In this document: one piece after another, positions 9,206 through 18,047 of the stretch
Numbering within the stretch: position 1 is the first letter of the stretch
Layout of the letters: each line of letters opens with the position of its first letter
NCBI RefSeq assembly: GCF_002188465.1
Contig: NZ_NINW01000025.1
Span: 1-64,000 of the forward strand
Length of the DNA: 64,000 bases
Reading direction: 5' to 3'
From: Pigmentiphaga sp. NML080357
GTDB lineage: Bacteria; Pseudomonadota; Gammaproteobacteria; Burkholderiales; Burkholderiaceae_B
The notes under the pieces: model-generated
Told to the model about the DNA's origin: nothing
What the model saw: the letters and a program-made list of their open reading frames with translations, nothing else
The model's database searches: none
Made by a program: the position numbers and the translations under genes

Positions 9206-10107
9206 GCCCGCTCATCCGCCAACACCGCTATGCGCTCGGCGTGACGCTGCGCCGCCTGCTGGCGCAACCCTTTTCGTCCATCGCCAACATCCTCGTCATC
9301 ATGCTCGCCCTGGCCATTCCCCTGCTGGGTGCGACGGCATTGATGTCCTTGCGCCCGGTGGCCAACCACCTGGCCGCCGATCCGGAAATGACGGTCTTCA
9401 TGCAGGTGGATGCGACGCCCGCCGAGACCGGCGCCGTGGCCGACCGCATCCGCCGCGACCACGCCAGCGAAATCCATGCGCTGCGGGTGATCAGCCGCGA
9501 CCGGGCGCTGGCCGAGCTCAAGGCCAATCCGGCCTATGCGCAGGCGCTGGCCGTGCTGCCCGACAACCCGCTGCCCGACGCGATCGTGGTGACCCTGGAA
9601 GGGGAGGACCTCGCCAAGCGCTCGGCCAAGCTGGCCGAGATATGGAAGACCTGGGCCAAGGTGGACATGGTCCAGGTCGACAGCGCCTGGGTCCAGCGCC
9701 TGGAAGCCATCCTGCGCTTCGCCCGGGCGACCCTGCTGTTCCTGGCCCTGGTGGTGGCCGTGGCGGTATTGGCGGCTGTGTTCAACACGGTGCGCATGCA
9801 GGCGTTGTCGCAACGCGAGGAAATCGGCGTCGCCAGGCTGGTGGGGGCCACGGAATCCTTCGTGCGCCGGCCGTTCCTGTATCTGGGCGCCATCAGCTGC
9901 GGGGTGGCGGCGCTGGCCGCGATCGGGCTCGTGGCCGTGGTGCTGGATCCGCTCAATGCCGCGCTGGCCGATCTGGCGCGCAGCTACGGCACCGAGTTCG
10001 CCCTGCGCCTGCCGCAGTGGGAGTGGCTGGCGGCCTTCGTCGTGGGAGTCGCCTTGCTGGGAGCCCTGTCGGCCAGGTGGTCGGTCACCCGCAATACGCG
10101 GTTCTGA
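9202..10107 (+). CDS. ftsX: Cell-division permease-like protein FtsX
   Basis: This 301-residue membrane protein partners FtsE at the division septum. It has the FtsX layout: a cytoplasmic N-terminal tail, TM1 (about residues 23-43), an extracellular loop, then three C-terminal TM segments in the FtsX/MacB fold. The motif ALSQREEIGVARLVGATESFVRRPF around residues 200-224 is characteristic. The start at 9202 is fixed by the ATGA overlap with ftsE; an open frame further upstream crosses ftsE and is an artefact. Confidence 0.95.
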   Translation: MSPLIRQHRYALGVTLRRLLAQPFSSIANILVIMLALAIPLLGATALMSLRPVANHLAADPEMTVFMQVDATPAETGAVADRIRRDHASEIHALRVISRDRALAELKANPAYAQALAVLPDNPLPDAIVVTLEGEDLAKRSAKLAEIWKTWAKVDMVQVDSAWVQRLEAILRFARATLLFLALVVAVAVLAAVFNTVRMQALSQREEIGVARLVGATESFVRRPFLYLGAISCGVAALAAIGLVAVVLDPLNAALADLARSYGTEFALRLPQWEWLAAFVVGVALLGALSARWSVTRNTRF

Positions 10108-10179
10108 AGCGGGCTGGCCCCGGCCACGTCGACCGGCGCCGGGAGGTTCGGAGGCGCCGTCAGGCCTGCATGACGGAAA

Positions 10180-10199
10180 GATGACGTGTCATCGTTTTT
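10180..10199 (+). terminator. Short hairpin with T-run downstream of ftsX
   Basis: GATGAC-gt-GTCATC followed by G and TTTTT lies 73 bp after the ftsX stop. It can be drawn as a short-stem intrinsic terminator (GATGA stem, CGTG loop) for ftsEX. It is also a perfect 14-bp palindrome in the leader of the next gene, so an operator is an alternative. Confidence 0.4.
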
Positions 10200-10257
10200 C
10201 GGGGTGGGCAGCGCTACCATGGCGGGTCGTCCACCTCGCGGTCCGCCAGTCTTTCCC

Positions 10258-11847
10258 ATGCTAGAACAAGAACTCAAGTTTTCCGTCCCCGCCACCTTTC
10301 GCAAAGCCGTCGCCGCCCAGTTCGCCGCGCCGCCCTCATCCGAGCGCGTGCACTTGCGGGCCCAGTATTTCGATACGCCGGACCGGCAGCTCGCCCGCCG
10401 GCGGGCGGCGATCCGGCTGCGCCTGGAAGGGCGCAAATGGGTGCAGACCTTCAAGATGGCCGGCGCTGATGCCATGTCGCGCGTCGAGCTGAATCATCCT
10501 TGCCCCGCGCGCAGACTGGACCTGTCCGTCTATGCCGGCACGCCCGCCGAGTCCGTGCTTGCCGGCCTGGATGCCGAGCTCGGCGTGCGGTACGAGACGG
10601 ACGTTTGGCGCAGCGCCAAGGTGGTGCGCACGCGCGCCGGTGCGGTGGAGGTGGCGTATGACGTGGGCGTTATCCGGGCGGGCGGGCTCGAACTCCCGGT
10701 ATGCGAGTTGGAGTTCGAACTCGCATCTGGCCGGCCGCCGGCCTTGTTCACCGTGGCCGGCCGGTGGCTGGCGCGGCATGGCCTGGTACTGGACCTGCGC
10801 AGCAAGGCCGAGCGCGGCGACGGCCTGGCCAACGCCGCGGCCCGTATCGAGGCGGCCGCGCTGGACCAGCGACCGGCGGTGCGCGAGGCCGAGATTGCCC
10901 GCTTCTGGGCGCCGCGTTTGGCCGAGAGGGTCGAGTTGGCGGCGCATGCTACGCCGTCCGAAGCGCTGGCGGCGATGACGGCCGAGTGTATCGAGCAGAT
11001 CGCGCGCAACGCCTCGCCGCTGGCTGCTGCCGAGGCGCCTTCCGGCGTGCGACTGGGGGGGCCGGAACATGTGCACCAGCTGCGGGTGGGCATGCGCCGC
11101 CTGCGCTCGGCATGGCGCCTGTTCGAGGGCGCCGCCGAGCTGCCGCCGCAGCCCTTGCAGGAGGCCGCGCGCAAGCATTTCGCCAACTTCGGCCGGGTCA
11201 GGGACCAGGACGTCATGAGCGGAGGCGTTCTGCCGGCCTTGCTCGAGGCCGGCATGCCCCCTCTGCAGCTCGATCCTCCCACGGGCGTGGACGCCGGCGA
11301 GTTGGCTGCCGCGACGGATTTCCAGGCCTGGCTGCTGGCTTTGCTCGCCTGGAACGTGGGAGTGCGCGAGCAGCCCGCCGCGAGCGAGCCGTCCGTGGTC
11401 CGAAGTGGCCTGGCCATGCCTGCAACGCCAGCCTTTACCCAGGAAGACGCCGTCCCCGCCAAGCTCACGAACGTCGTCACCCCCCGCCTGCGCAAATGGC
11501 ACACCCGCCTGGTGCGCGAAGGCAGGCATTTCGGCCGGCTCGACGACGAACGCCGCCATGCGCTGCGCAAGCTGGCCAAGCGGCTGCGCTATGGCCTGGT
11601 GTTGTCCGGATCGCTGTACCGGGACGAGCGGATACGCCGCTATCGCAAGAAGCTGTCCGCGCTGCAGGACATCCTGGGCGAGATCAACGATCTGGTCGTC
11701 GCGCGCGGGCACTACGCGGCGCTGACGGACGCGCACGGCCAGGCGTGGTTCGCGCTGGGATGGATCGCCGCCCGCATGCGGGAGCTGGAAGCGCAGGCCG
11801 AGGCGGCCTTCGTCGACCTCGCGGCGGTCAGAAAGCCCTGGAAGTAG
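10258..11847 (+). CDS. CYTH-CHAD domain protein (inorganic triphosphatase-like)
   Basis: This 529-residue protein has two domains. The N-terminal CYTH/triphosphate tunnel domain carries the EQELKF (ExExK) signature at residues 3-7 and charged strands expected to coordinate Mg-triphosphate. The C-terminal CHAD domain (from about residue 240) is rich in conserved His/Arg, as in VHQLRVGMRRLRSAWRLF and ALRKLAKRLRYG, and probably binds polyphosphate. E. coli YgiF has the same order and hydrolyses inorganic triphosphate. The start at 10258 places ExExK at the very N-terminus as in relatives. The CHAD part is interrupted by a Pro/Ala-rich segment around residues 340-400. Confidence 0.88.
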   Translation: MLEQELKFSVPATFRKAVAAQFAAPPSSERVHLRAQYFDTPDRQLARRRAAIRLRLEGRKWVQTFKMAGADAMSRVELNHPCPARRLDLSVYAGTPAESVLAGLDAELGVRYETDVWRSAKVVRTRAGAVEVAYDVGVIRAGGLELPVCELEFELASGRPPALFTVAGRWLARHGLVLDLRSKAERGDGLANAAARIEAAALDQRPAVREAEIARFWAPRLAERVELAAHATPSEALAAMTAECIEQIARNASPLAAAEAPSGVRLGGPEHVHQLRVGMRRLRSAWRLFEGAAELPPQPLQEAARKHFANFGRVRDQDVMSGGVLPALLEAGMPPLQLDPPTGVDAGELAAATDFQAWLLALLAWNVGVREQPAASEPSVVRSGLAMPATPAFTQEDAVPAKLTNVVTPRLRKWHTRLVREGRHFGRLDDERRHALRKLAKRLRYGLVLSGSLYRDERIRRYRKKLSALQDILGEINDLVVARGHYAALTDAHGQAWFALGWIAARMRELEAQAEAAFVDLAAVRKPWK

Positions 11848-12565
11848 CCGGGCCACGGTCCCGGAAGGCGCGAGGCCGCAGGCCCGCCTGGAACCAGGAC
11901 ACGAGGGTGCAGGCGTCGAACACGGGCAACCCGACCTCGGCCTCGATGGCCGCCGAGTGGACCGGGAAATTCGCACATTCGCTGACGATGGCGCCCACCT
12001 CGGGATGCCTGTCGACCAGGCGGCGGGCAGCCGCGACGAGCTCCCGCTCGTGCTGGGCCGGATCGATGCGCGGCCGGTTTTCCATGAGGTCGCGCACGAA
12101 CGCCGACCCCGGCGGCAGGCCTTCGACAGGCGGCACGTCCGCCACCCCCACGCCCAGGAAGTGCGCGGGCGTCAGCGCCTGCGCCATCGGGGTGAGCACG
12201 CCCACTTTCCTGTCCGGCGGCAGCAGCGCCTGCACCATGGGAATCTGCAGCAGGCTGGACGTGGCGATGGGGACGGGGCAGCGCGCCGCCAGTTCGCGCT
12301 GGAGCACGGCCAGGAAGCCGCAGCTCGTCACGATGCCGTCCACGCCATGGGCGGCCAGTTCGGTCGCGGCCTGTACGAACAGGTCCAGGGTGCCGCCGGC
12401 GCCCGGGCCCGCCACCCGCGCGCCGGTGGCGCCCCTGACGACGGCATACTGCACCGGGAAGGGCCAGGTCGCCGCGTGGCCGATGTCTCCCGGGACACGC
12501 TCAAAGCCGGCATCCAGCAGGAGGATGCCGACCGCGACACCGTGTATGGGCCGGGACCGTGGCAT
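11828..12565 (-). CDS. Asp/Glu racemase superfamily protein
   Basis: The 245-residue protein has the two half-site cysteines of the cofactor-independent aspartate/glutamate racemase fold: the first in VTSCGFL (near residue 85) and the second in VSECANFP (near residue 196). Related enzymes include hydantoin racemase and arylmalonate decarboxylase, so racemase, isomerase or decarboxylase activity are all possible. The ATG at 12565 starts 2 bp after the stop of the upstream binding-protein gene, indicating cotranscription with it and the aldehyde dehydrogenase. Its 3' end overlaps the convergent CYTH-CHAD gene by 20 bp. Confidence 0.78.
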   Translation of the reverse strand: MPRSRPIHGVAVGILLLDAGFERVPGDIGHAATWPFPVQYAVVRGATGARVAGPGAGGTLDLFVQAATELAAHGVDGIVTSCGFLAVLQRELAARCPVPIATSSLLQIPMVQALLPPDRKVGVLTPMAQALTPAHFLGVGVADVPPVEGLPPGSAFVRDLMENRPRIDPAQHERELVAAARRLVDRHPEVGAIVSECANFPVHSAAIEAEVGLPVFDACTLVSWFQAGLRPRAFRDRGPATSRAF

Positions 12566-12567
12566 GG

Positions 12568-13545
12568 TCAATCGACGAAGCAGTTGCAATGCTCGAAGGC
12601 GGCCGGAATGGGCTTGCCCAATTGGGCGAATTTCTTGCGGCTGATGAGGGCCGCATAGTCTTTCCTGCCCGGTTTGACCGGCGCCAGCTCGGAGGTCTTG
12701 CGGCCCTTGAGCAGTTCCGCCGCCAATTGCGCCGCATGCGCGCCCTGCACCTGGTAGGAGGCGGCATAAGACACCGCCACCACCCCTTTCTTGATCAACT
12801 CGGTCTCGGCGCTGAGGATGGGAATGCGATAGCGGTCGGTGACCGAGGCCAGCGCCGGCATGGAAGATTGCACGAGGCTCGATCCGATCGCGTAGACGAA
12901 GTCCACGCCGGCCAGCATCTGGGTACGCTGCTGCACGTCGATGGCCGAATCCACGCTTACCGCCTGCAGGTCCAGGCCTGCCCGCTTGGCCGCGCCTTCG
13001 ATGGATTTCATCGCCACCACGTCGTTGGCTTCGCCGGGCGCGTACAGTACGCCGAACCGCCTGGCGTTGGGGAAGATCTGCCGGGCGAATTCCAGTACCG
13101 CGTCGTAGTCCATCGCGCTGGCCGATCCCACGAAGCGCGTGCCGCCCTGCTTCCAGTTCGGCACCAGGCCGGCGGCGACGGGATCGCTGATCAGCACGAA
13201 CACCAGCGGAATGCGCTTGTCGGTGATGCTGGTGATGGCGGCCTGCGACACCGGCGTGGTGACGGTCAGGATGACCGACGGCTTGTTCGCCTCGATCTGG
13301 TTCAGGATCTGGGGAATCATGGCCGGCGTGAAGTTGGCGTCGCTGTAGACGAAGCGCACGTTCTTGCCGTCCACGTAGCCCAGCCTCCGCAGCTCCTCCT
13401 TGAAACCGGCCACGCTCTGGTCGAGCGCGGGATGCGGGCCGAAGTTGGCGATGCCGACGACGGTGGGTTCTTGCGCGTTGGCGGCGGCGCAGGCGGCCGC
13501 GAGGGCGGTGCCGGCCAGCAGCCGGCCGAGGGTCTTGCGGAGCAC
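12568..13545 (-). CDS. ABC transporter substrate-binding protein (ABC_sub_bind family)
   Basis: This 325-residue periplasmic protein has a signal peptide (ending near ANAQ) and the TVVGIANFGPHPALDQSVAGFKEEL start typical of COG2984-type binding proteins (Pfam ABC_sub_bind). No permease or ATPase lies next to it. A close paralogue at 29144-30133 does sit with a permease and ATPase, which it might share. Both proteins end in a Cys-x-Cys-Phe-Val-acidic tail. It lies between the aldehyde dehydrogenase and racemase-like genes in one leftward unit. Confidence 0.88.
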   Translation of the reverse strand: MLRKTLGRLLAGTALAAACAAANAQEPTVVGIANFGPHPALDQSVAGFKEELRRLGYVDGKNVRFVYSDANFTPAMIPQILNQIEANKPSVILTVTTPVSQAAITSITDKRIPLVFVLISDPVAAGLVPNWKQGGTRFVGSASAMDYDAVLEFARQIFPNARRFGVLYAPGEANDVVAMKSIEGAAKRAGLDLQAVSVDSAIDVQQRTQMLAGVDFVYAIGSSLVQSSMPALASVTDRYRIPILSAETELIKKGVVAVSYAASYQVQGAHAAQLAAELLKGRKTSELAPVKPGRKDYAALISRKKFAQLGKPIPAAFEHCNCFVD

Positions 13546-13603
13546 GGTAATCTCCTGCCGAGAGTGAAAGCCCGCGCGCCGCTGGACGCGCGAGCCGGGA
13601 GCG

Positions 13604-15031
13604 TCAGGCCTCGATCTCTGCCAACTCGGTCAACGGCTTGATGCCGCCCTCGTTGGCGATCAGCGCCCGCTTGCGCACATAGCGCAGGATGCTGGTCGCG
13701 CCGTAGCGCGAACCGCCCATGCCGGACATCTTGAAGGCCGTCTTTTCGCCGTCGAACATCATGCCTCGCTGGAGCTCCGTATCGTTGATGCTCACGCCAC
13801 CGGCTTCCATGAGGGTGGCGAAGTCGCCCGCGGTGTGGGTATCGGGCCCGAACACGGCGCCCGACAGGCCGAAGACGGAATCGTTGACCAGGCGCGCGGC
13901 TTCTTCGACGGTCTTGAACTTCATGACGGGGACGACCGGGCCGAAAGTCTCCTCGGTCATGATCTTCATCGTATGGTCGACATCGGTGACGATGGTCGGA
14001 TCCAGCCAGATGGCGCCGCCCACCGTCTCGACCTTGCCGCCGGACAGGATCTTGGCGCCGCGCGCGACGGCGTCCTGGAGTTGCGTCTCCACGATGGCGC
14101 CCTGGGCTTCGAAGATGAAGGGGCCGTAGTGGCCGCCGTCGCCGGCGGCGAAACTGCGCCTGAGCGTGGCGGCCTGGCGCAGCAGCTCGGCCACGAAGTC
14201 GTCGTGCACCGATGCGTCCACGTAGACGCGCTCGATCGCATAGCAGACCTGGCCGGTGTTGTAGATGGCGCTGCGCAGGATGCTGGTGGCCGCGCGGGCC
14301 AGGTCGGACCCGGCCAGCACGACGGCCGGGTCCTTGCCGCCCAGCTCCAGGAATGCCGGGATGAAGGCCTGCGCCGCGGCCACGGCGATCTTGCGGCCGG
14401 TGGCGATGCTGCCGGTGAAGACGATGGCGTCGCTGTTGGCGACCACGGCCTGGCCGGTCTCGGCCGCGCCGCGCACCAGCGTGATGATGCCGGCCAGTTC
14501 CGGCACTTCGTCGATGGAGCGCTGCAAGGGCTCGACGAAGCGAGGGGTGACTTCGCTGGGCTTGATCATGACCGCCGCGCCCGCGACCAGCGCGGGAATC
14601 GCATCGATGAACGACAGCACCAGGGGGAAGTTCCAGGGACTGATGACGCCGACCAGCGGGTAGGGAACCAGCGTGGTCTTGAAGACGATCTCGTCGTTGT
14701 GCGAGAACTTGCGGAAGGGCTGCGCCAGCACCTGCGGCGCGGCTTCGCAATACCCGTGGATGAAATGCTCGACCGCGCCCAGTTCCTCGTGCGAGATGCG
14801 CGTGCGGCCGGTATCCACGCTGAGCGCCGCGGTGATGTCGGCCGCATGGCGGCCCAGCGACTCGGCCCATTTCTTCAGGATGGCGATGCGGCGTTCCAGT
14901 CCGCCGGAGAACCAGGCGCGCTGCGCGTCGCGCGCCTTCTTCGCCTTGGCCTCGACCTCGGCCGCGCTGGTGGGGTCGAACCGGTAATCCATTTCGCCGC
15001 TGCGCGGATTCCGTACTTCCATGACTGCCAT
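13604..15031 (-). CDS. NAD(P)-dependent aldehyde dehydrogenase
   Basis: The 475-residue protein belongs to the ALDH superfamily: GVISPWNFP cofactor-binding segment, catalytic Glu in FLELGGKDP and nucleophilic Cys in NTGQVCYAIERVYV. It oxidises an aldehyde to the carboxylate, probably in an aromatic or branched side-chain pathway given its neighbours. The ATG at 15031 (MAVMEVRNP) is preferred to 15055 because GAGGAAA lies just before it. It is the first gene of the unit ALDH, binding protein, racemase-like protein. An AraC-type box pair lies about 90-120 bp upstream. Confidence 0.92.
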   Translation of the reverse strand: MAVMEVRNPRSGEMDYRFDPTSAAEVEAKAKKARDAQRAWFSGGLERRIAILKKWAESLGRHAADITAALSVDTGRTRISHEELGAVEHFIHGYCEAAPQVLAQPFRKFSHNDEIVFKTTLVPYPLVGVISPWNFPLVLSFIDAIPALVAGAAVMIKPSEVTPRFVEPLQRSIDEVPELAGIITLVRGAAETGQAVVANSDAIVFTGSIATGRKIAVAAAQAFIPAFLELGGKDPAVVLAGSDLARAATSILRSAIYNTGQVCYAIERVYVDASVHDDFVAELLRQAATLRRSFAAGDGGHYGPFIFEAQGAIVETQLQDAVARGAKILSGGKVETVGGAIWLDPTIVTDVDHTMKIMTEETFGPVVPVMKFKTVEEAARLVNDSVFGLSGAVFGPDTHTAGDFATLMEAGGVSINDTELQRGMMFDGEKTAFKMSGMGGSRYGATSILRYVRKRALIANEGGIKPLTELAEIEA

Positions 15032-15120
15032 TGTTTCCTCGCTAGTGATTCCCATCGGGGATGGGGCGATCCTATGCGAAGCATCGGGCGGCCATCAGCT
15101 CGCGGCGCGCATCACTGCCG

Positions 15121-15150
15121 ATTTCCTAGAAAAGGTATCTGTTTCCCAAC
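15121..15150. promoter_or_regulatory. Candidate AraC-type direct repeat upstream of the aldehyde dehydrogenase
   Basis: Two half-sites beginning TTTCC (TTTCCTAG at 15122 and TTTCCCAA at 15142) are spaced by 20 bp. Similar TTTCCTAG boxes occur at 16.5 and 30.3 kb in other intergenic spaces of the island. Two helical turns between direct half-sites is the normal geometry for AraC-family activators. The inference rests on recurrence and spacing. Confidence 0.45.
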
Positions 15151-15183
15151 GAGGCGCGAGGCTCTTTTCGGGGGGTACAGGCC

Positions 15184-16299
15184 CTAAGGCGTTCCCGGCG
15201 GGTTCAGCGGGTCGGCGTGGCGCGCCAGGATTTCCTCCGGGTTGCTCATGCGCCGGGCATCCTTGGGCGCGAAGCCGAAGTGCTCGCGGAACGAGGCGGT
15301 GAAGCTGGTCTGGTGCTGGTAACCGACGGCACAGGCCACTTCGTTGACCGACAGGCGATCCTGGATGAGCAGGTTCAGCGCCCGGTTCATGCGGTGGCTG
15401 TGGCCGAACTCGAATACCGTCATGCCGTAGAGGAACTTGAATCCCCGCTTGAGCTTGGAGGTATTGGTGCCCACCGCCCGCGCCAGCTCCGGGATGGTCG
15501 GCACGCGGGTCATGTCCGAGAGCATGATGTCGCGCGCCTTTTCGATGAGGCGCAGGTCGCGGGTGGAGAACACGCCGGGGGCGTTCTCGTTCTCGATGTG
15601 GTTCTGCCAGAGGTCGAGGGACGCGCACAGGATTTCGCAGGCCTTGGCCTCGGCGAACAGCAGGCGGCGGTAGCCCTGGTAGGGATTGGCGAGCAGCTTT
15701 TCGATGGCATGGATCACTTCCACGCCTACCGGCATCTGGTGGCAGGAGACCTGTTCGTTGCCGACCGCGTTGAGCTTCTTCTGGAACGAGTTGTCCGCGC
15801 CCAGCGACGCCTTGGCGAAGGCGTCGAAGTATTCCTGCGTGACGTAAAGGCTGACCGAGCGCCATGGTCCCGGACCGCAGTGCACCTGGTAGAGCATGTC
15901 GTCGCCCTGCTGCACCACCGTCAGGTTCGGCGATCCGATCTGTACCTGGCCCGATTCGGAGAACTCCACGCGGGCCGGGCCCTTGAGGATGAAGTGGAAC
16001 TCGACGAAGCCTTCGGGCAACACGCTCTCGGTGCGTTCCTTGGCATAGTGGCAGCTCGTGATGACGAGGAAGATCTCGTCCCGCAGGCTGATCATCTCCC
16101 AGTAGCCTTCGGCCGGGTCGTCGGAAACGGCCACGCGCTGTCCGTAGAGCGCCGGGCCTTTCGCATGGGGCGCGGCGGCGTGCTCGGCGGTTGCCCGCAG
16201 GCAGTGGAAAGCCTCGGTGGTGCGGGCGTGCCGGCCCGCGAGCCGCGTCCTGAACAGGCCGTCGTCGCCGTGATCGGCGCGAAATGGGAAGATGCTCAT
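15184..16299 (-). CDS. AraC-family transcriptional regulator
   Basis: The 371-residue protein has an N-terminal effector/cupin-like region and a C-terminal pair of helix-turn-helix motifs. The first is around TIPELARAVGTNTSKLKRGFK and the second around SVNEVACAVGYQHQTSFTASFREHFG, with the final segment FAPKDAR matching the AraC/XylS signature. The ATG at 16299 is chosen over 16419 because GGAGAG lies about 5 nt upstream. It sits between the aldehyde dehydrogenase unit and the divergent ubiD-like gene, and repeated TTTCCTAG-type boxes flank it on both sides. It is the best candidate regulator of the island. Confidence 0.9.
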   Translation of the reverse strand: MSIFPFRADHGDDGLFRTRLAGRHARTTEAFHCLRATAEHAAAPHAKGPALYGQRVAVSDDPAEGYWEMISLRDEIFLVITSCHYAKERTESVLPEGFVEFHFILKGPARVEFSESGQVQIGSPNLTVVQQGDDMLYQVHCGPGPWRSVSLYVTQEYFDAFAKASLGADNSFQKKLNAVGNEQVSCHQMPVGVEVIHAIEKLLANPYQGYRRLLFAEAKACEILCASLDLWQNHIENENAPGVFSTRDLRLIEKARDIMLSDMTRVPTIPELARAVGTNTSKLKRGFKFLYGMTVFEFGHSHRMNRALNLLIQDRLSVNEVACAVGYQHQTSFTASFREHFGFAPKDARRMSNPEEILARHADPLNPPGTP

Positions 16300-16484
16300 C
16301 AACTCTCCGTGCGGTCGGAAACTCGCCGGGCCATACGGTACGGTGGGGCGGACCAGGGAACAATCGGGGCTAACACGCGTACGCCGCGCCGCCCGCCCGT
16401 GATGGCAAGCAGTTTCCATACCATCCGCGGATGCGCATCGCGGGGGCGGCCGTGCACCCGCGTTGTGCGCGGCAGGCGGCCGGC

Positions 16485-16513
16485 GCCCAAAACTTGTTCC
16501 GGAATCCTAGGTT
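16485..16513. promoter_or_regulatory. Candidate AraC-type box pair in the araC-ubiD divergent region
   Basis: CGCCCAAAAC at 16485 and ATCCTAGGTTTCG at 16504 place CCCAA and CCTAG 20 bp apart, about 80 bp before the UbiD start and 190 bp from the AraC start. CCTAGG is palindromic. The arrangement mirrors the pair at 15121 with half-sites swapped. The rest of this 292-bp intergenic space shows nothing else recognisable. Confidence 0.4.
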
Positions 16514-16591
16514 TCGCTTCGGTCGGCACACAAGCGGGGCGTGGTGGGTTGCTATCGTCGGGTTCCTGTATCGAAAGCCCGTTATTCACCA

Positions 16592-17932
16592 ATGAGACAC
16601 TACCTCGACAAGCTGCAGGCCCGAGGAGAGCTGGTTGTCGTCCACAAGGAGGTCGATCCGCGTTTCGAGGCCGCGGCCATTGCCCGGCGGCTGCAGGACG
16701 AGTCGAAACAGGCCGTGGTGTTCACCCACGTCAAGGGCAGCGAATTGCCGGTGGTGATGAACGTCTACAGCGACCACCAGCGGCTGCGCGAAGTGATCCG
16801 CTGCGGCAGGAAGACCTTCTGCGAGCGCCTGGGCGAGGAGATCGCGCTGGCTGCCTCCATCGGGCAGGGCGGATGGGTGGAGGAAGAGGACGACCGTTCC
16901 GACTGGTGCGCCGGACGCCTGTCCGACCTGCCCATACTCACTTATCACGAACGCGATGGCGGTCCCTACATCACCTCGGGCATCTTCCTGGCCAGGCATC
17001 CGCACAGCGGCGTGCCCAACCTGTCGTTCCACCGGGCGATGAAGATCTCCGACGGCGAACTGAGGGTACGCCTGGGCAGCACGCATGACCTCGCCCGCTA
17101 CCAGGAGGCGGCCGAGCGCGACGGCAAGCCGCTCGAGGCGGCGATCCTGGTCAGCGCCGCCCCGGAGCTTTTCATGGCGGCATGCGTGTCGCTGCCCCCG
17201 GAGGCCAGCGAACTCGCGCTGGCGGCGGCCATACGCGGCGGGCCGCTGCGCATGAGGCGATGCAAGACCATCGACCTGTCGGTGCCCGCGGCGGCCGACA
17301 TCGTGATCGAAGGGCGCATCCTGCCCAACGTGCGGCGGCCCGAGGGCCCGTTCGGCGAATTCATGGGCTACTACGTCGAGGTCGGCGACAACCACGTCTT
17401 CGAGGTGACCCACGTCGGCTGGCGCAAGGGCGCGATCTTCCATGGGCTGATCTGCGGCTCGAAGGAAGATTTGCGGCCGCTCGAGGCGGCCACGGCCGCC
17501 CGTATCTACCAGGCGCTAAAGAGCCAGGTTCCCGGGGTGCTGGACGTGTCGTGCCAGCCCACCGTGATGAACACCATCATCAAGATCCGCAAGCAGTACG
17601 AGGGCCACGGCGCCCATGCCCTGCTGGCGGCCATGGGCGCCCACCTGGACTACAACAAGTTCTGCGTGGTGGTGGACGAGGACGTCGACATCTACGACAT
17701 GGACGAGGTGGTCTGGGCGTTCGTGACGCGCGGAAGGGCGGATACGCGCAGCATGGTGGTGCCCAACGTTCCCGGGTTCTATCGCGATCCCCACAAGGAC
17801 CACTGGGGCCGCCTGGCCCTGGATGCGACCCGGCCGTGGGGGCGCGAGGCCGAGTTCGCGCGCAAGCGGATACCGGGCGAGGAGGCGATCGACCTGGCCG
17901 ACTACCTGGGTGCGCAGTGGGCGCCCGGATAA
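16592..17932 (+). CDS. UbiD-family prFMN-dependent decarboxylase (copy 1)
   Basis: The 446-residue protein belongs to the UbiD/Fdc family of reversible decarboxylases of aromatic or unsaturated acids, which use prenylated FMN. The catalytic Glu-x4-Glu motif EGPFGE is at residues 251-256, and metal/phosphate ligands are expected in the segment PNLSFHRAMKIS. The start ATG begins MRHYLDKLQARGEL, matching the paralogue at 25378 almost residue for residue. No ubiX-type prenyltransferase gene, needed to make the cofactor, is present in the window. It is followed by a GntR gene on the same strand. Confidence 0.92.
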   Translation: MRHYLDKLQARGELVVVHKEVDPRFEAAAIARRLQDESKQAVVFTHVKGSELPVVMNVYSDHQRLREVIRCGRKTFCERLGEEIALAASIGQGGWVEEEDDRSDWCAGRLSDLPILTYHERDGGPYITSGIFLARHPHSGVPNLSFHRAMKISDGELRVRLGSTHDLARYQEAAERDGKPLEAAILVSAAPELFMAACVSLPPEASELALAAAIRGGPLRMRRCKTIDLSVPAAADIVIEGRILPNVRRPEGPFGEFMGYYVEVGDNHVFEVTHVGWRKGAIFHGLICGSKEDLRPLEAATAARIYQALKSQVPGVLDVSCQPTVMNTIIKIRKQYEGHGAHALLAAMGAHLDYNKFCVVVDEDVDIYDMDEVVWAFVTRGRADTRSMVVPNVPGFYRDPHKDHWGRLALDATRPWGREAEFARKRIPGEEAIDLADYLGAQWAPG

Positions 17933-18014
17933 TCCGCGCGGCTGCGCGGCGCGAGGCGCCTGGGAAATTCTTCGACATCGGTTCCCGGATCATCGAAATG
18001 GGAACTCGGTATGC

Positions 18015-18032
18015 AAAAAACAATTGTTTTTT
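18015..18032. promoter_or_regulatory. Perfect 18-bp AT-rich palindrome upstream of the GntR gene
   Basis: AAAAAACAATTGTTTTTT is an exact palindrome ending 15 bp before the first ATG of the GntR gene, in a region otherwise about 65% GC. It is a likely autoregulatory operator for the GntR protein; the A/T-rich tract might also be part of a promoter. No spacing-matched -35/-10 pair was established. Confidence 0.5.
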
Positions 18033-18047
18033 TGCTGCGCCTGGCCG

